Origin: G963666705 sp963666705
GTDB lineage: Bacteria; Pseudomonadota; Alphaproteobacteria; CADEGL01
Assembly: GCA_963666705.2 (NCBI GenBank)
Contig: CAXXKO010000025.1
Span: forward strand, 1-64,000
Length of the DNA stretch: 64,000 nt
Direction: 5' to 3'
The position numbers and the translations under genes were made by a program. Of this stretch, positions 8,288-15,355 are shown in pieces (within the stretch, counting starts at the first letter, position 1; every line of letters begins with the position of its first letter). Under the pieces are notes generated by a model. It worked only from the letters and a program-made list of their open reading frames with translations. It was not told the DNA's origin and did not search any database.

Positions 8288-8655
8288 GAGCCGACATTCC
8301 CCAGATGCCATCCATATTCGTGGAAATCGTACCACCGTCGCACCGCCCAGGGAATTGCACCAATTCCGCAGCCATCCGATGGCCTGAATTTCGAGATCGG
8401 CCTCCGTTCGAAAGGCCTTTCGCCCAGATTTTCCACTATACAGACACACCCCTCCTGTCGTTTTCATCTGGCCGTCGATTTCCCCGCCCTACGCCGGAGC
8501 GGGTCTTGATCACAGATCATCAATCAGGTTCAGGATTTCCGGAACAACTCGCTCGGCACCGCTACCTCGGCCAAGTGGAACGTGATACAGCGCCGATGGT
8601 TGGCAACCTTTTCGTCGATCTTTACCAGCTTGTCGCGCAGCGCCGTCAACTTCGG
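8288..8655 (-). mobile_element. IS1380-family remnant: right end and about 50 transposase codons
   Basis: The terminus CCGACATTCCCC near 8290 and the following about 200 bases match the right ends of the copies at 2466 and 19545. Bases about 8510-8655 encode a decayed transposase C-terminus (KVANHR, FHLAEVAVPSELFRK on the minus strand) with a stop inside the usual DLRRRPAPA tail. It sits directly upstream of the subtilase start and may supply or separate its promoter. Confidence 0.75.
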
Positions 8656-9213
8656 CTTGGGGTCAAAACCGGCTGTTCCAGGCCCTCTCGATCTCCTTCC
8701 GCTTGCTGGGGTAAAGCTGACGAAATCCGCCAGAAAGCTGACGCTCAGGCTCGAACTTCGGCTTGGTGAAAGTGGCCGACGTCTTCAGCCCGAAGGCAGG
8801 CCGTCGCTGACCGGTCCGTGGCGCAGCAGCTTGCTGTCGCTAGCAAAGCCTTCGTAGCGCGGCAGGTTGCCGGTCGTGTTCCGGCGTCACATCGCCGATA
8901 GCCCGGGCGGCTCATGGGCAAGTGCCAGGCCTCGAAGGGCATGGTGATCGACGCGTGGGAGCTCGTCAGGGCAACGATATCAAATGGACTCAGTGCGATT
9001 TTCGCGTTTTGCGCTGAGTCGAGATGGAGCGGCTGAATCAGACGCCCCACGTTGATTTTGTCCGCACTCCGTGCTGTCCGTGACGTGCGTATACGGTTTC
9101 CCCCTCCAAATCCGAGTGCCGTCAACACCGTCTCCCAACGCCTCTACGGGTGCTAGAAAACGGCCGTCTTGTGCGCCTTCATCGAGCCAGCATAACATGG
9201 CCAGGGGAATCCG
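8656..9213. other. 558 bp with no supportable gene, upstream of nrdR
   Basis: No reading frame here looks like a known protein. The segment is probably IS-derived debris followed by the nrdR promoter region. A 19-bp sequence at 9137-9155 recurs exactly at 14129-14147. A ribosome-binding-like CAGGGGAA precedes the nrdR ATG. Confidence 0.5.
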
Positions 9214-9669
9214 ATGCGGTGTCCGTTCTGCGGCGACGAAGGCAATCAGGTGAAGGATACGCGACCGACCGATCGCGGTGCGACGGTCCGCCGGCGCCGC
9301 CTGTGCCCGGCCTGCGGCTCGCGCTTCACCACGGTCGAGCGGGTGCATCTGCGCGAGCTGACGGTGCTTAAATCCAATGGCCAGCGCGCACCCTTCAGCC
9401 GCGACAAGCTCATACGGTCCATCGAGATTGCCACCCGCAAGCGCGCTGTCGAGCCCGAGCGCATCGAGCGCCTGGTCAACGGCATCGTGCAGTGGCTGGA
9501 GAGTTCGGGCGAGGGCGAGATCCCCACCAGCGTCATCGGCGAGATGGTGATGGATGCCCTGCGCGGGCTCGACCCCGTGGCCTATGTGCGCTTCGCGTCG
9601 GTCTACCGCAATTTCCGAGAGGCGAGGGATTTCGAGGAGTTTGTGGGCACGTTGGACGATGACGACTAA
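9214..9669 (+). CDS. nrdR: Transcriptional repressor NrdR
   Basis: This is a 151-residue repressor of ribonucleotide reductase genes. An N-terminal zinc ribbon has Cys3, Cys6 (MRCPFC) and Cys31, Cys34 (CPACGSRF). An ATP-cone domain follows (LTVLKSNGQRAPFSRDKL to about residue 140, with YVRFASVYRNF). It senses (d)ATP through the ATP cone and binds NrdR boxes at nrd promoters. The length is normal for the family. In many relatives nrdR is followed by ribD; here an IS1595 element lies 54 bp downstream and no rib gene is present. Confidence 0.97.
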   Translation: MRCPFCGDEGNQVKDTRPTDRGATVRRRRLCPACGSRFTTVERVHLRELTVLKSNGQRAPFSRDKLIRSIEIATRKRAVEPERIERLVNGIVQWLESSGEGEIPTSVIGEMVMDALRGLDPVAYVRFASVYRNFREARDFEEFVGTLDDDD

Positions 9670-9723
9670 ACTAGCCCTCGCTCCGCTTCCTTAGGGCCAA
9701 GATTTCCGACCTAATGTAACTAT

Positions 9724-10798
9724 CGTCCCTATCCGGTTAAGGCAGGTCGTGCGCCCTGGGGTTGCAAGCCGTGGATCAACTGGCGGTATGTGATGGTTGG
9801 CCGGGCCATGGCGCGGCTCAGGACGAAGTCGCCGAGGTCGTCGATCCGCCGGCGGCGGTTGAAGCGATAGGCCCATTCCCGGCCATAGCGCGGCAAGTGC
9901 TTGGCGCTGACGCCATGGTAGGTGCCGTTGAGCCAGGTCTTGAGGTTGCTGAACAGGACGTGGATGATCGGCATCTGCGTCTCGGCGTTCTTGCCTTGGC
10001 CTTGGACGGTGGGCTGGTGCCGGTAGACGGCGCCGAGCCCGGCATAGCCCTTGAAATCGTCGGTCAGCAGGCGCGCGCCCGGCGTCACGGCGGCCCGCAC
10101 GAAGCCGCCGAGCTGCTCGGCATTGGCCCGGGGCAGGATGGCAAGTCGCGCCCGGCCGGCGACGAAGCCGCTGCCCTCGACCCCCTTGCCCGGCGCCACC
10201 GCCACCTTCTCCACCGCCAGCACGAGCAGGCTCTTGTTGGCATTGGCCATCCCGCGGCCCCGGCTCTCGGGCTTGCCGCGCCCGCCGTAGTAGCTCTCAT
10301 CGACCTCGACCATGCCGTCCAGCAACGCATCCGGCCGCTCCGCCAAGCCATGGCGCAGCTTGTGAGCCATCAGCCATGCGGTCTCATAGCGAAGCCCCAG
10401 CTCGCGCGCCAGGAACAGGGCCGAGACCCCGCGCTTGTCCCGCCCCATCAACCACGCCGCCAGGAACCATTTGGGCAACGGTGTGCGGGTGCGGTGGAAG
10501 ATGGTTCCCGCCGTCACCGACTCTTGACGACCGCAAGCCGCGCATTCGAAGACGCGCGCCCGCGCCTTGTGCCGATAGCCCCGCCGGTGCCCGCAGCGGG
10601 CGCACGCAAACCCAGACGGCCAGCGTCGATCCGCCAAGGCCAGGATGCACGATTCCTCGTCTCGGTAGCGCTCTTGGAACGTCAACAAGCCGCTCATGCC
10701 CTGTCTCCCGACCAATCCTCAGAGGCGGGAACAGTACACCCTTAGAGCGAACATATAAAGAACACTCGGTCGCTACCTGCATTAACCGGATAGGGACG
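9724..10798 (-). mobile_element. IS1595-family element with exact 8-bp target duplication
   Basis: The 1075-bp element has terminal inverted repeats CGTCCCTATCCGGTTAA. It is flanked by GTAACTAT at 9716-9723 and 10799-10806, the 8-bp duplication expected for IS1595. It contains one transposase gene and looks complete and recently inserted. Confidence 0.95.
9729..10697 (-). CDS. IS1595-family transposase
   Basis: This 322-residue protein has an N-terminal zinc ribbon (CARCGHRRGY and FECAACGRQ) and a DDE-type catalytic domain: VDESYYGGRG, then LLTDDFKGYAG, then HVLFSNLKTWLNGTYHGVS. The last motif is the DDNK/DDEK-like region of the family, with Asn in place of Glu. The start ATGAGCGGC at 10697 is chosen over an upstream in-frame codon because it begins the conserved N-terminus. 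The frame is intact. Confidence 0.92.
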   Translation of the reverse strand: MSGLLTFQERYRDEESCILALADRRWPSGFACARCGHRRGYRHKARARVFECAACGRQESVTAGTIFHRTRTPLPKWFLAAWLMGRDKRGVSALFLARELGLRYETAWLMAHKLRHGLAERPDALLDGMVEVDESYYGGRGKPESRGRGMANANKSLLVLAVEKVAVAPGKGVEGSGFVAGRARLAILPRANAEQLGGFVRAAVTPGARLLTDDFKGYAGLGAVYRHQPTVQGQGKNAETQMPIIHVLFSNLKTWLNGTYHGVSAKHLPRYGREWAYRFNRRRRIDDLGDFVLSRAMARPTITYRQLIHGLQPQGARPALTG

Positions 10799-10871
10799 GT
10801 AACTATATACCCTGCGCCCGGTGGGTAGAGGGGCGTAACAAACTTGAGAACCGACGCACGAGGGGGGAGGG

Positions 10872-11270
10872 ATGATCATGGACGCGAACACGCCTTCTCC
10901 CGACAACCCGGGCAACCCGAGCTTCGGCGACGTCGCCAAGATACTTGTCACCGTCGGCACGGCGGTTGGCGCCGCCCTCCTGTTCGGCGTGCAGCAAAAC
11001 CCGCCCTGCGTGCTCGAGAACGGTCTCGACATCAAGGAATGGATCATTTTTGTGGCACCAGTTTCCCTGGTGGTGGGCGCGGCTCATCTCTGGTGGCTTC
11101 GGCACGCTTCCGACAAATCGCTCCTCGTATGGGTTGCCCTCGCCTATGCGATCATCGCTGTCGCGGCGGCCTATGGCGCGCTCCGGGGCTGCTCCTGTCC
11201 GGCCGATAAGCCCTGGTTTCTCGGTTGGTTCGAGCCTGGGTTCGCCTCATGGTGCTGCCCATGGGACTAG
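10872..11270 (+). CDS. Small membrane protein of unknown function
   Basis: This 132-residue protein has three likely membrane segments: about residues 22-41 (ILVTVGTAVGAALLFGV), 58-74 (IIFVAPVSLVVGAAHLW) and 84-103 (LLVWVALAYAIIAVAAAYG). It ends with a Cys-rich tail (CSCP, SWCCPWD). No family is recognised. A GGGGGGAGG-type ribosome site precedes the start; Met1 or Met3 could begin it. Its stop codon lies inside the left outer inverted repeat of the palindromic element that follows. Confidence 0.6.
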   Translation: MIMDANTPSPDNPGNPSFGDVAKILVTVGTAVGAALLFGVQQNPPCVLENGLDIKEWIIFVAPVSLVVGAAHLWWLRHASDKSLLVWVALAYAIIAVAAAYGALRGCSCPADKPWFLGWFEPGFASWCCPWD

Positions 11271-11536
11271 TACCCACTTTCATAATTCCGTGTGCCATAC
11301 GACGGCGCCCCGAGGTTCCCGGCTAGGAGGGTGGCGCGCCGTGATGCCGGGGCATCACAAGCGGCGCGCGACGACGTCCGGGGGCCTCGGGGCGCCGCCC
11401 CGCGGGTCGCTTTTCCCGCCCCCTCGGGGCGTCGAGGGTGCTTGACGATGCCCCGGCATCGCCGGCGCGCCTCCTCCTGCCGAGGAGACGGGAAAAGCGA
11501 TCGTATGGAACACGGAATTATGAAAGTGGGTACTAG
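11267..11536. repeat. Twin-core palindromic element E1 (three-way-junction type)
   Basis: Outer inverted repeats of 36 bp (11267-11302 and 11501-11536, one mismatch) start and end with CTAG. Inside are two arms. Arm I has a perfect 12-bp stem (11304-11315 with 11385-11396); arm II has another perfect 12-bp stem (11407-11418 with 11489-11500). They are separated by a 10-base linker, GCCCCGCGGG. Each stem encloses a core with its own hairpin (GTGATGCC/GGCATCAC in I, CGATGCC/GGCATCG in II). The arm II core is the inverse complement of the arm I core. Shared blocks are CGGCTAGGAG and CGACGACGTCCGG. No protein is encoded. The element could be a non-autonomous mobile repeat or a structured RNA. Confidence 0.85.
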
Positions 11537-11788
11537 GTACGGCACCGCCTTGGACCCGTAGCGAAGTTATCGAGATGGTAACTCAACGGCCCTCTGACGC
11601 GGGCGAAGGGCTATTTCAGCCGGACGAGCTCGGGTGAACCGTTAAATCCCGATTGTCTGGATCAATCAGCGACGCATGAGTTCTCCACGACGGACTGATA
11701 CATAGCGTAATTCCGGTGGTCACTCTCCCGGGCCTATGATTCGGGGTCGCGAGGACGCGCCCCAGTGGGCAAACCAAGGAGAGTGACC
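11537..11788. other. Non-coding stretch upstream of the IS110 transposase
   Basis: No gene is seen. An 11-bp inverted repeat, GGTCACTCTCC (about 11718-11728) with GGAGAGTGACC (11778-11788), flanks the last 50 bases before the transposase start. In IS110-group elements the region between the left end and the transposase encodes the guide (bridge) RNA, so this stretch is a candidate for the left end. The true terminus could not be fixed. Confidence 0.4.
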
Positions 11789-12823
11789 ATGACGGAGTAT
11801 GTTGGGTTTGACGTATCGAAGGAAGAGACGGCGTTTTGCGTGAAGGACGTGGCGGGAAAGATATTGGCGCGCGGCAAGGTTGCGACCGATCCGAGGGCGC
11901 TGTTCGCAGCTTTGCGGGAGCATTGTCCGTGCCCTGGCCGTATCGTTCTGGAGACGGGTACGCTGAGTGGCTGGCTGGCGCGGGATCTGGGCCGGCTGGG
12001 GGTCTCGGTCGAGGTGATCGACGCGCGCCATGCGAACGCGGTGATGCGCCTTCAGCACAACAAGACGGATGCGAACGACGCCGAGCTCTTGGCGGAGATC
12101 GCGCGCACGGGGTTTTGCCGCCCTGTGGCGGTGAAGAGCGAGGCGGCGCAGGAGGCGCGGGCACTTCTCAAGGCGCGCTGTCATCTGGTGCGCCAGCGGC
12201 GCGATACGGAGAACGCGATCCGTGGCCTGTTGGGGTCGTTGGGCCTTCGCTTTCCCAAGGGATCGGGCAAGCTGGCCGGACGCGTCCGCGAGGCGTTGGA
12301 GGGGCGTCCCGAGCTGAAGGTGATGATCGAGCCGCTTCTGTCCGCGGCGGCGGCGCTGGGCCGCGAGATCGGGCGGCTGGACGAGGCGGTCGTGGCGCGG
12401 GCGAAAGGCTCTCCGGCCTGCCGTTTGCTGATGAGCACGCCGGGGGTGGGGCCGGTGACGGCGCTGGCCTATGTGGCGACCATTGGCGAAGCGGAGCGGT
12501 TCGCCAAATCGCGCACGGTGGGCGCCTATGTGGGGCTCACGTCGCGGCGCTGGCAGTCGGGTGGGATGGACTATTCGGGGCGCATCTCGAAACACGGCGA
12601 CGCCATGCTGCGGGCGCTGCTCTACGAGGCCGCCAACAGCCTGCTGACGGTGGTGCGCCGGGCCCACCCGCTGAAGGACTGGGCGCGCCGGATCAAGAGG
12701 CGGACCAGCCACAAGAAGGCCTGCGTGGCGCTGGCGCGCCGGCTGGCGGTGATCCTGCACCGGATGCTGATCACCGGCGAAGCCTTCCGCTGGCCGGAAA
12801 AGGAGGCGAGCGCCACGGCATAG
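11789..12823 (+). CDS. IS110-family transposase (DEDD recombinase)
   Basis: This 344-residue protein has an N-terminal RuvC-like DEDD domain: Asp in YVGFDVSKEE, Glu in IVLETGTLSGW, and Asp residues in NKTDANDAELLAEI. The C-terminal transposase_20 domain includes LMSTPGVGPVTALAYVATIG and the serine region GLTSRRWQSGG. These enzymes act with a structured guide RNA from the element's non-coding end. The ATG at 11789 follows an AAGGAGA ribosome site; an upstream GTG at 11765 is less likely. The frame is intact. Confidence 0.93.
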   Translation: MTEYVGFDVSKEETAFCVKDVAGKILARGKVATDPRALFAALREHCPCPGRIVLETGTLSGWLARDLGRLGVSVEVIDARHANAVMRLQHNKTDANDAELLAEIARTGFCRPVAVKSEAAQEARALLKARCHLVRQRRDTENAIRGLLGSLGLRFPKGSGKLAGRVREALEGRPELKVMIEPLLSAAAALGREIGRLDEAVVARAKGSPACRLLMSTPGVGPVTALAYVATIGEAERFAKSRTVGAYVGLTSRRWQSGGMDYSGRISKHGDAMLRALLYEAANSLLTVVRRAHPLKDWARRIKRRTSHKKACVALARRLAVILHRMLITGEAFRWPEKEASATA

Positions 12824-12984
12824 CTGGATAAGGAGAAGAGAGAGTTCCGCGAGAAGCGGAAGACCCGTCCCCGCCGGGACGGTGGCCGAGGCGATCCCGT
12901 TCGCTTGGCTGCAAGGCGGACAGTCGTTCGCGATTGCGCCTGATACCTTGGGAGGCCGAAGCCAAAGGGCACTATCATGAAGCG
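12824..12984 (+). other. Structured non-coding 3' flank of the IS110 transposase
   Basis: No protein is seen. Several hairpins are visible, the clearest being CCGTCCC/GGGACGG near 12872-12890, with others around TTCCGCGAGAAGCGGAA and CTTGGGAGGCCGAAGCC. IS1111-type members of the IS110 family place their guide RNA downstream of the transposase, so this is one candidate for such an RNA. This is inference from position and folding only. Confidence 0.35.
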
Positions 12985-13176
12985 ACCCGGCGGACCCGTC
13001 GGGGAAGACTTCGCAGACAACCGTGTTCCCGGCGGAGACAAGGGTCCGGAAGGGCTTGACCAACGAACCGGAATTAGACAACCCGGCGGACCCGTCGGGG
13101 AAGACTTCGCAGACAACCGTGTTCCCGGCGGAGACAAGGGTCTGGAAGGGCTTGACCAACGAACCGGAATTAGACA
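12985..13176 (+). repeat. Tandem 96-bp duplication (two copies)
   Basis: Copy 1 is 12985-13080 and copy 2 is 13081-13176. Each begins ACCCGGCGGACCCGTCGG and ends GGAATTAGACA. They differ at one position at least (GGGTCCGG versus GGGTCTGG). The pair lies between the IS110 gene and palindromic element E2. Only two units exist and there is no spacer variation, so it is not a CRISPR. Confidence 0.95.
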
Positions 13177-13435
13177 ACCAAGCTGCGATGATAGGATCCC
13201 ATTGAGATCGCCTCTCCGGTTTCCCGGCTAGGAGCGTGCGCGCGGGCGATGCGGCGCATCGTCAAGCGTTCGCGACGACGTCCGGGGAGCCGGAGAGGCG
13301 ACCCTCCGGGCGCTTGTCCAAGACTTTCGGACGGCGTCGCGGCCCGCTTCCAATGCGCCGCATCGCTGCGCGAACCCCTCCTAGCCGAAAGACTTGGACA
13401 AGCGTCTCAATGGGTTCCTATCATCGCAGCTTGGT
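13177..13435. repeat. Twin-core palindromic element E2
   Basis: This is the second member of the E1 family. The outer inverted repeat is 31 bp with one mismatch (13177-13207 and 13405-13435) and unrelated in sequence to that of E1. Arm I stem is TCGCCTCTCCGG (13208-13219 with 13290-13301). The linker is 9 bases (CCCTCCGGG). Arm II stem is CGCTTGTCCAAG (13311-13322 with 13393-13404). All stems pair perfectly yet share no sequence with the E1 stems. The cores between them keep CGGCTAGGAG, a GATGC/GCATC hairpin and CGACGACGTCCGG, the second core being inverted. No protein is encoded. Confidence 0.85.
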
Positions 13436-13451
13436 ATGAAACGTCTCCGCG

Positions 13452-13946
13452 CTACCGGACGTGCACCGTGAGCAGCGTTTCGACGGAATGACCACCTGCC
13501 ATGCCGGTGATCCCGATGGACGCCCGGGCATGGTGGCCGCGCTCGCCGAACACCTCGATCAACAAATCCGACGCGCCGTTACCGACCTTGGGATGCTCTG
13601 TGAATTCCGGGGTCGCGTTGATGTAGCAAACCATCCGAATGATATGCTCCACGCGGTCGAGGTCGCCGAGCGCCTGCTTCATGTCCGCAAGAGCGTTGAT
13701 GGCGCAGAGCTTGGCGGCCTCATAACCGTCATCGGCCGTCAGATCGGCGCCGTAGCGGCCTTTGTACAGCTCTTCCCCATTCCGCGTCGGCAATTGCCCA
13801 GAGAGAAACAGGATATCGCCGACTTGGTAGGAACGCAGGATGTGGGCCTCATAGCCGTAAATGTCCGGCTCGAACTCCTTTGGTGGGGGAGAGGTATCGG
13901 GAAGGATGATGCCGAGGACGTGAAGCCGTTCTTCGATAATCGACAT
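13452..13946 (-). CDS. RidA/YjgF-family protein
   Basis: This is a 164-residue protein of the RidA (YjgF/UK114) superfamily, trimeric deaminases of reactive enamine/imine intermediates and related lyases. Visible family features are VGDILFLSGQLPTRNGE near residue 45, the mid-region KLCAINALADMKQALGDLDRVEHIIRM and the C-terminal HHARASIGITGMAGGHSVE. It starts at ATG 13946 after a TTTTCCTCC (GGAGG) ribosome site. The Arg of the canonical G-x-R-x-x-[VI] active site is ARASIG here. It stands alone and its substrate cannot be inferred. Confidence 0.88.
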   Translation of the reverse strand: MSIIEERLHVLGIILPDTSPPPKEFEPDIYGYEAHILRSYQVGDILFLSGQLPTRNGEELYKGRYGADLTADDGYEAAKLCAINALADMKQALGDLDRVEHIIRMVCYINATPEFTEHPKVGNGASDLLIEVFGERGHHARASIGITGMAGGHSVETLLTVHVR

Positions 13947-14197
13947 GATTTTCCTCCTGCGGCGGGTGATGAACCCTGCAAAGGACGCATGATCCGACGC
14001 TATACAGTGTGTGTTGATCCGGGATTCCTCATATGGACCCCTCTGAGTTGGTTGAGCCTGACTCGATATCGCTCGAGGCGCAATCGGCCTGCGTTCTGCG
14101 GCCGCCTTTCCGCCGGTTTCGCCTGATAAACGCCTCTACGGGTGCTATGGACGGCGATACGCGGGTCCCCCACAAGCCGATTCTGCGTTACTCGATG
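13947..14197. other. No gene seen; contains one copy of a 19-bp repeat
   Basis: The 19 bases at 14129-14147 (AACGCCTCTACGGGTGCTA) are identical to 9137-9155. Nothing else in the stretch is recognisable. Confidence 0.4.
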
Positions 14198-14485
14198 CTA
14201 AGCACCGACATCGGCTCGATGGCGAAAATCGAGCTTTTCGAGAAATTCGGCCACGCCTGATCGGGGCCGCGGACGTAGACAGCCGGGTCGGTCGGAGAGG
14301 GGAGCGTGTCGGCGCGCCGCCGGCCAGTCTCCGGATAACCCCCGCGCCTCGGCTAGGCGCTTGCGGGCCAGGGTGATGCCGTCGGTCATGGGCACCAGGC
14401 TGATGGTGACGCGCTCGTCGGCGTGGACTTTGGCGTTGAAGGCGTGGATGTACTGCACGACGTAGAGGTCCGCTTCGTTCACCTT
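14198..14485 (-). pseudogene. C-terminal fragment of a class I O-methyltransferase
   Basis: The strand reads GKVNEADLYVVQYIHAFNAK, then VHADERVTISLVPMTDG and ITLARKR. This matches the end of caffeoyl-CoA-type O-methyltransferases, where SGKV is followed by a linker, xAFNxKLxxDxRV and DGxTLARKR. The piece that should precede it (AVDNVLWGGKV) lies 3.3 kb away at 17823-17904. Both break at the same GKV codons, separated by a 750-bp block and an IS21 element. The frame runs on past the normal end to 14198. Confidence 0.65.
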
Positions 14486-14562
14486 CCCGGAGTAGGCCGC
14501 CGCCGTGCAACCGGTCCAACCAATAATCAGGCTGCATCCGCGCGGCTAGACCCTGTAGCGGG

Positions 14563-14964
14563 CTACTCCCCCCCGTCGCAGCCGCCGGCATCCATATCGG
14601 CGGCCCCATGCATCTGGGCGAGACCCACGGCGGTCACGCCGTTAACGTCCATCGGCTCTCGGGACCAGCGCCGGGCCGACTTTCGCAGCACGACGAACAC
14701 CGCGGCGCCGATGAACAGTCCGCAGGCGCCCAGGAACAGCGCCGCCCACACGTCGTCGTCGTTGTCACTCGAAAGACCGGCGTCGACGCCGACGACACCG
14801 CCCACCAGGCCGCCAACGACGAACGTCGCCGCCACCGCGTACAAGAGCCCCCTCAGGATGCGGATCGGCACGGGCATGGTAGGTGCGCGGGGCGCGGCGT
14901 CCGTGGCCGTTGGGCGCGGGCCACGGACCCAACGATAGAGAAGCAGCGCCCCCAGAAACGACAA
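14563..14964 (-). CDS. Small two-helix membrane protein of unknown function
   Basis: This is about 133 residues with hydrophobic segments at about 1-11 (SFLGALLLYRW), 37-59 (GLLYAVAATFVVGGLVGGVVG) and 72-91 (WAALFLGACGLFIGAAVFVVL), then a charged tail ending CDGGE. The only available start is a TTG, and the frame is open further upstream, so the N-terminus may be missing. It lies inside the 750-bp block (14486-15235) that separates two O-methyltransferase pieces. No family is recognised. Confidence 0.4.
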   Translation of the reverse strand: MSFLGALLLYRWVRGPRPTATDAAPRAPTMPVPIRILRGLLYAVAATFVVGGLVGGVVGVDAGLSSDNDDDVWAALFLGACGLFIGAAVFVVLRKSARRWSREPMDVNGVTAVGLAQMHGAADMDAGGCDGGE

Positions 14965-15101
14965 CGCGCCGATGGCCGCGGCGAAGTGGGAGGCGGCTTG
15001 CGGGAGGGGGCGAATAAATGCTATGGAGTGTCACCGTTCGGGTCTCCTATGGCTCGGGTGGTTGGCGCGTGGTGTCGCCGAAGATCCTTGTTGAAACGAA
15101 T

Positions 15102-15140
15102 CGCCCCGCATCGGCTAGTCACCGGTGCGGGGCGTTTCGT
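15102..15140 (+). terminator. Strong GC hairpin with T-rich tail
   Basis: CGCCCCGCA pairs with TGCGGGGCG (15126-15134), extended by TCGG/CCGG. It is followed by TTTCGTTGTTT. It would stop rightward transcription and could work in both directions between convergent fragments. Confidence 0.6.
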
Positions 15141-15355
15141 TGTTTGGGGTGTGGCCATCTCAGGCCGCCTCGGGCTGGGGCACGGGGGTGGAGGCGCTGT
15201 AGGTCCTGCGCTGGCGGCTCCCAAGCCAGGCGTCGACCTTGTGAGAACGGCGGTGACAAATTAGTCCACGGAAGCGGCGGGATTTCCCAGCCGCGGGCGG
15301 AGTAAAACTCTGCCACCTGTAGCCTTCGATCTTTTTTGAGATGGAAGGCGGGAGG

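Noticed and set aside
8656..9213. Short open frames upstream of nrdR as small genes
   Set aside because: None has a ribosome site, conserved start or recognisable composition; probably IS debris.
12985..13435. CRISPR-like array from the 96-bp tandem copies and nearby palindrome
   Set aside because: There are only two long units, no spacers and no cas genes; the palindrome belongs to element E2.
11267..13435. E1 and E2 as simple MITEs of one of the resident IS families
   Set aside because: Their outer repeats match neither each other nor any IS terminus in the window, and the conserved part is internal rather than terminal.
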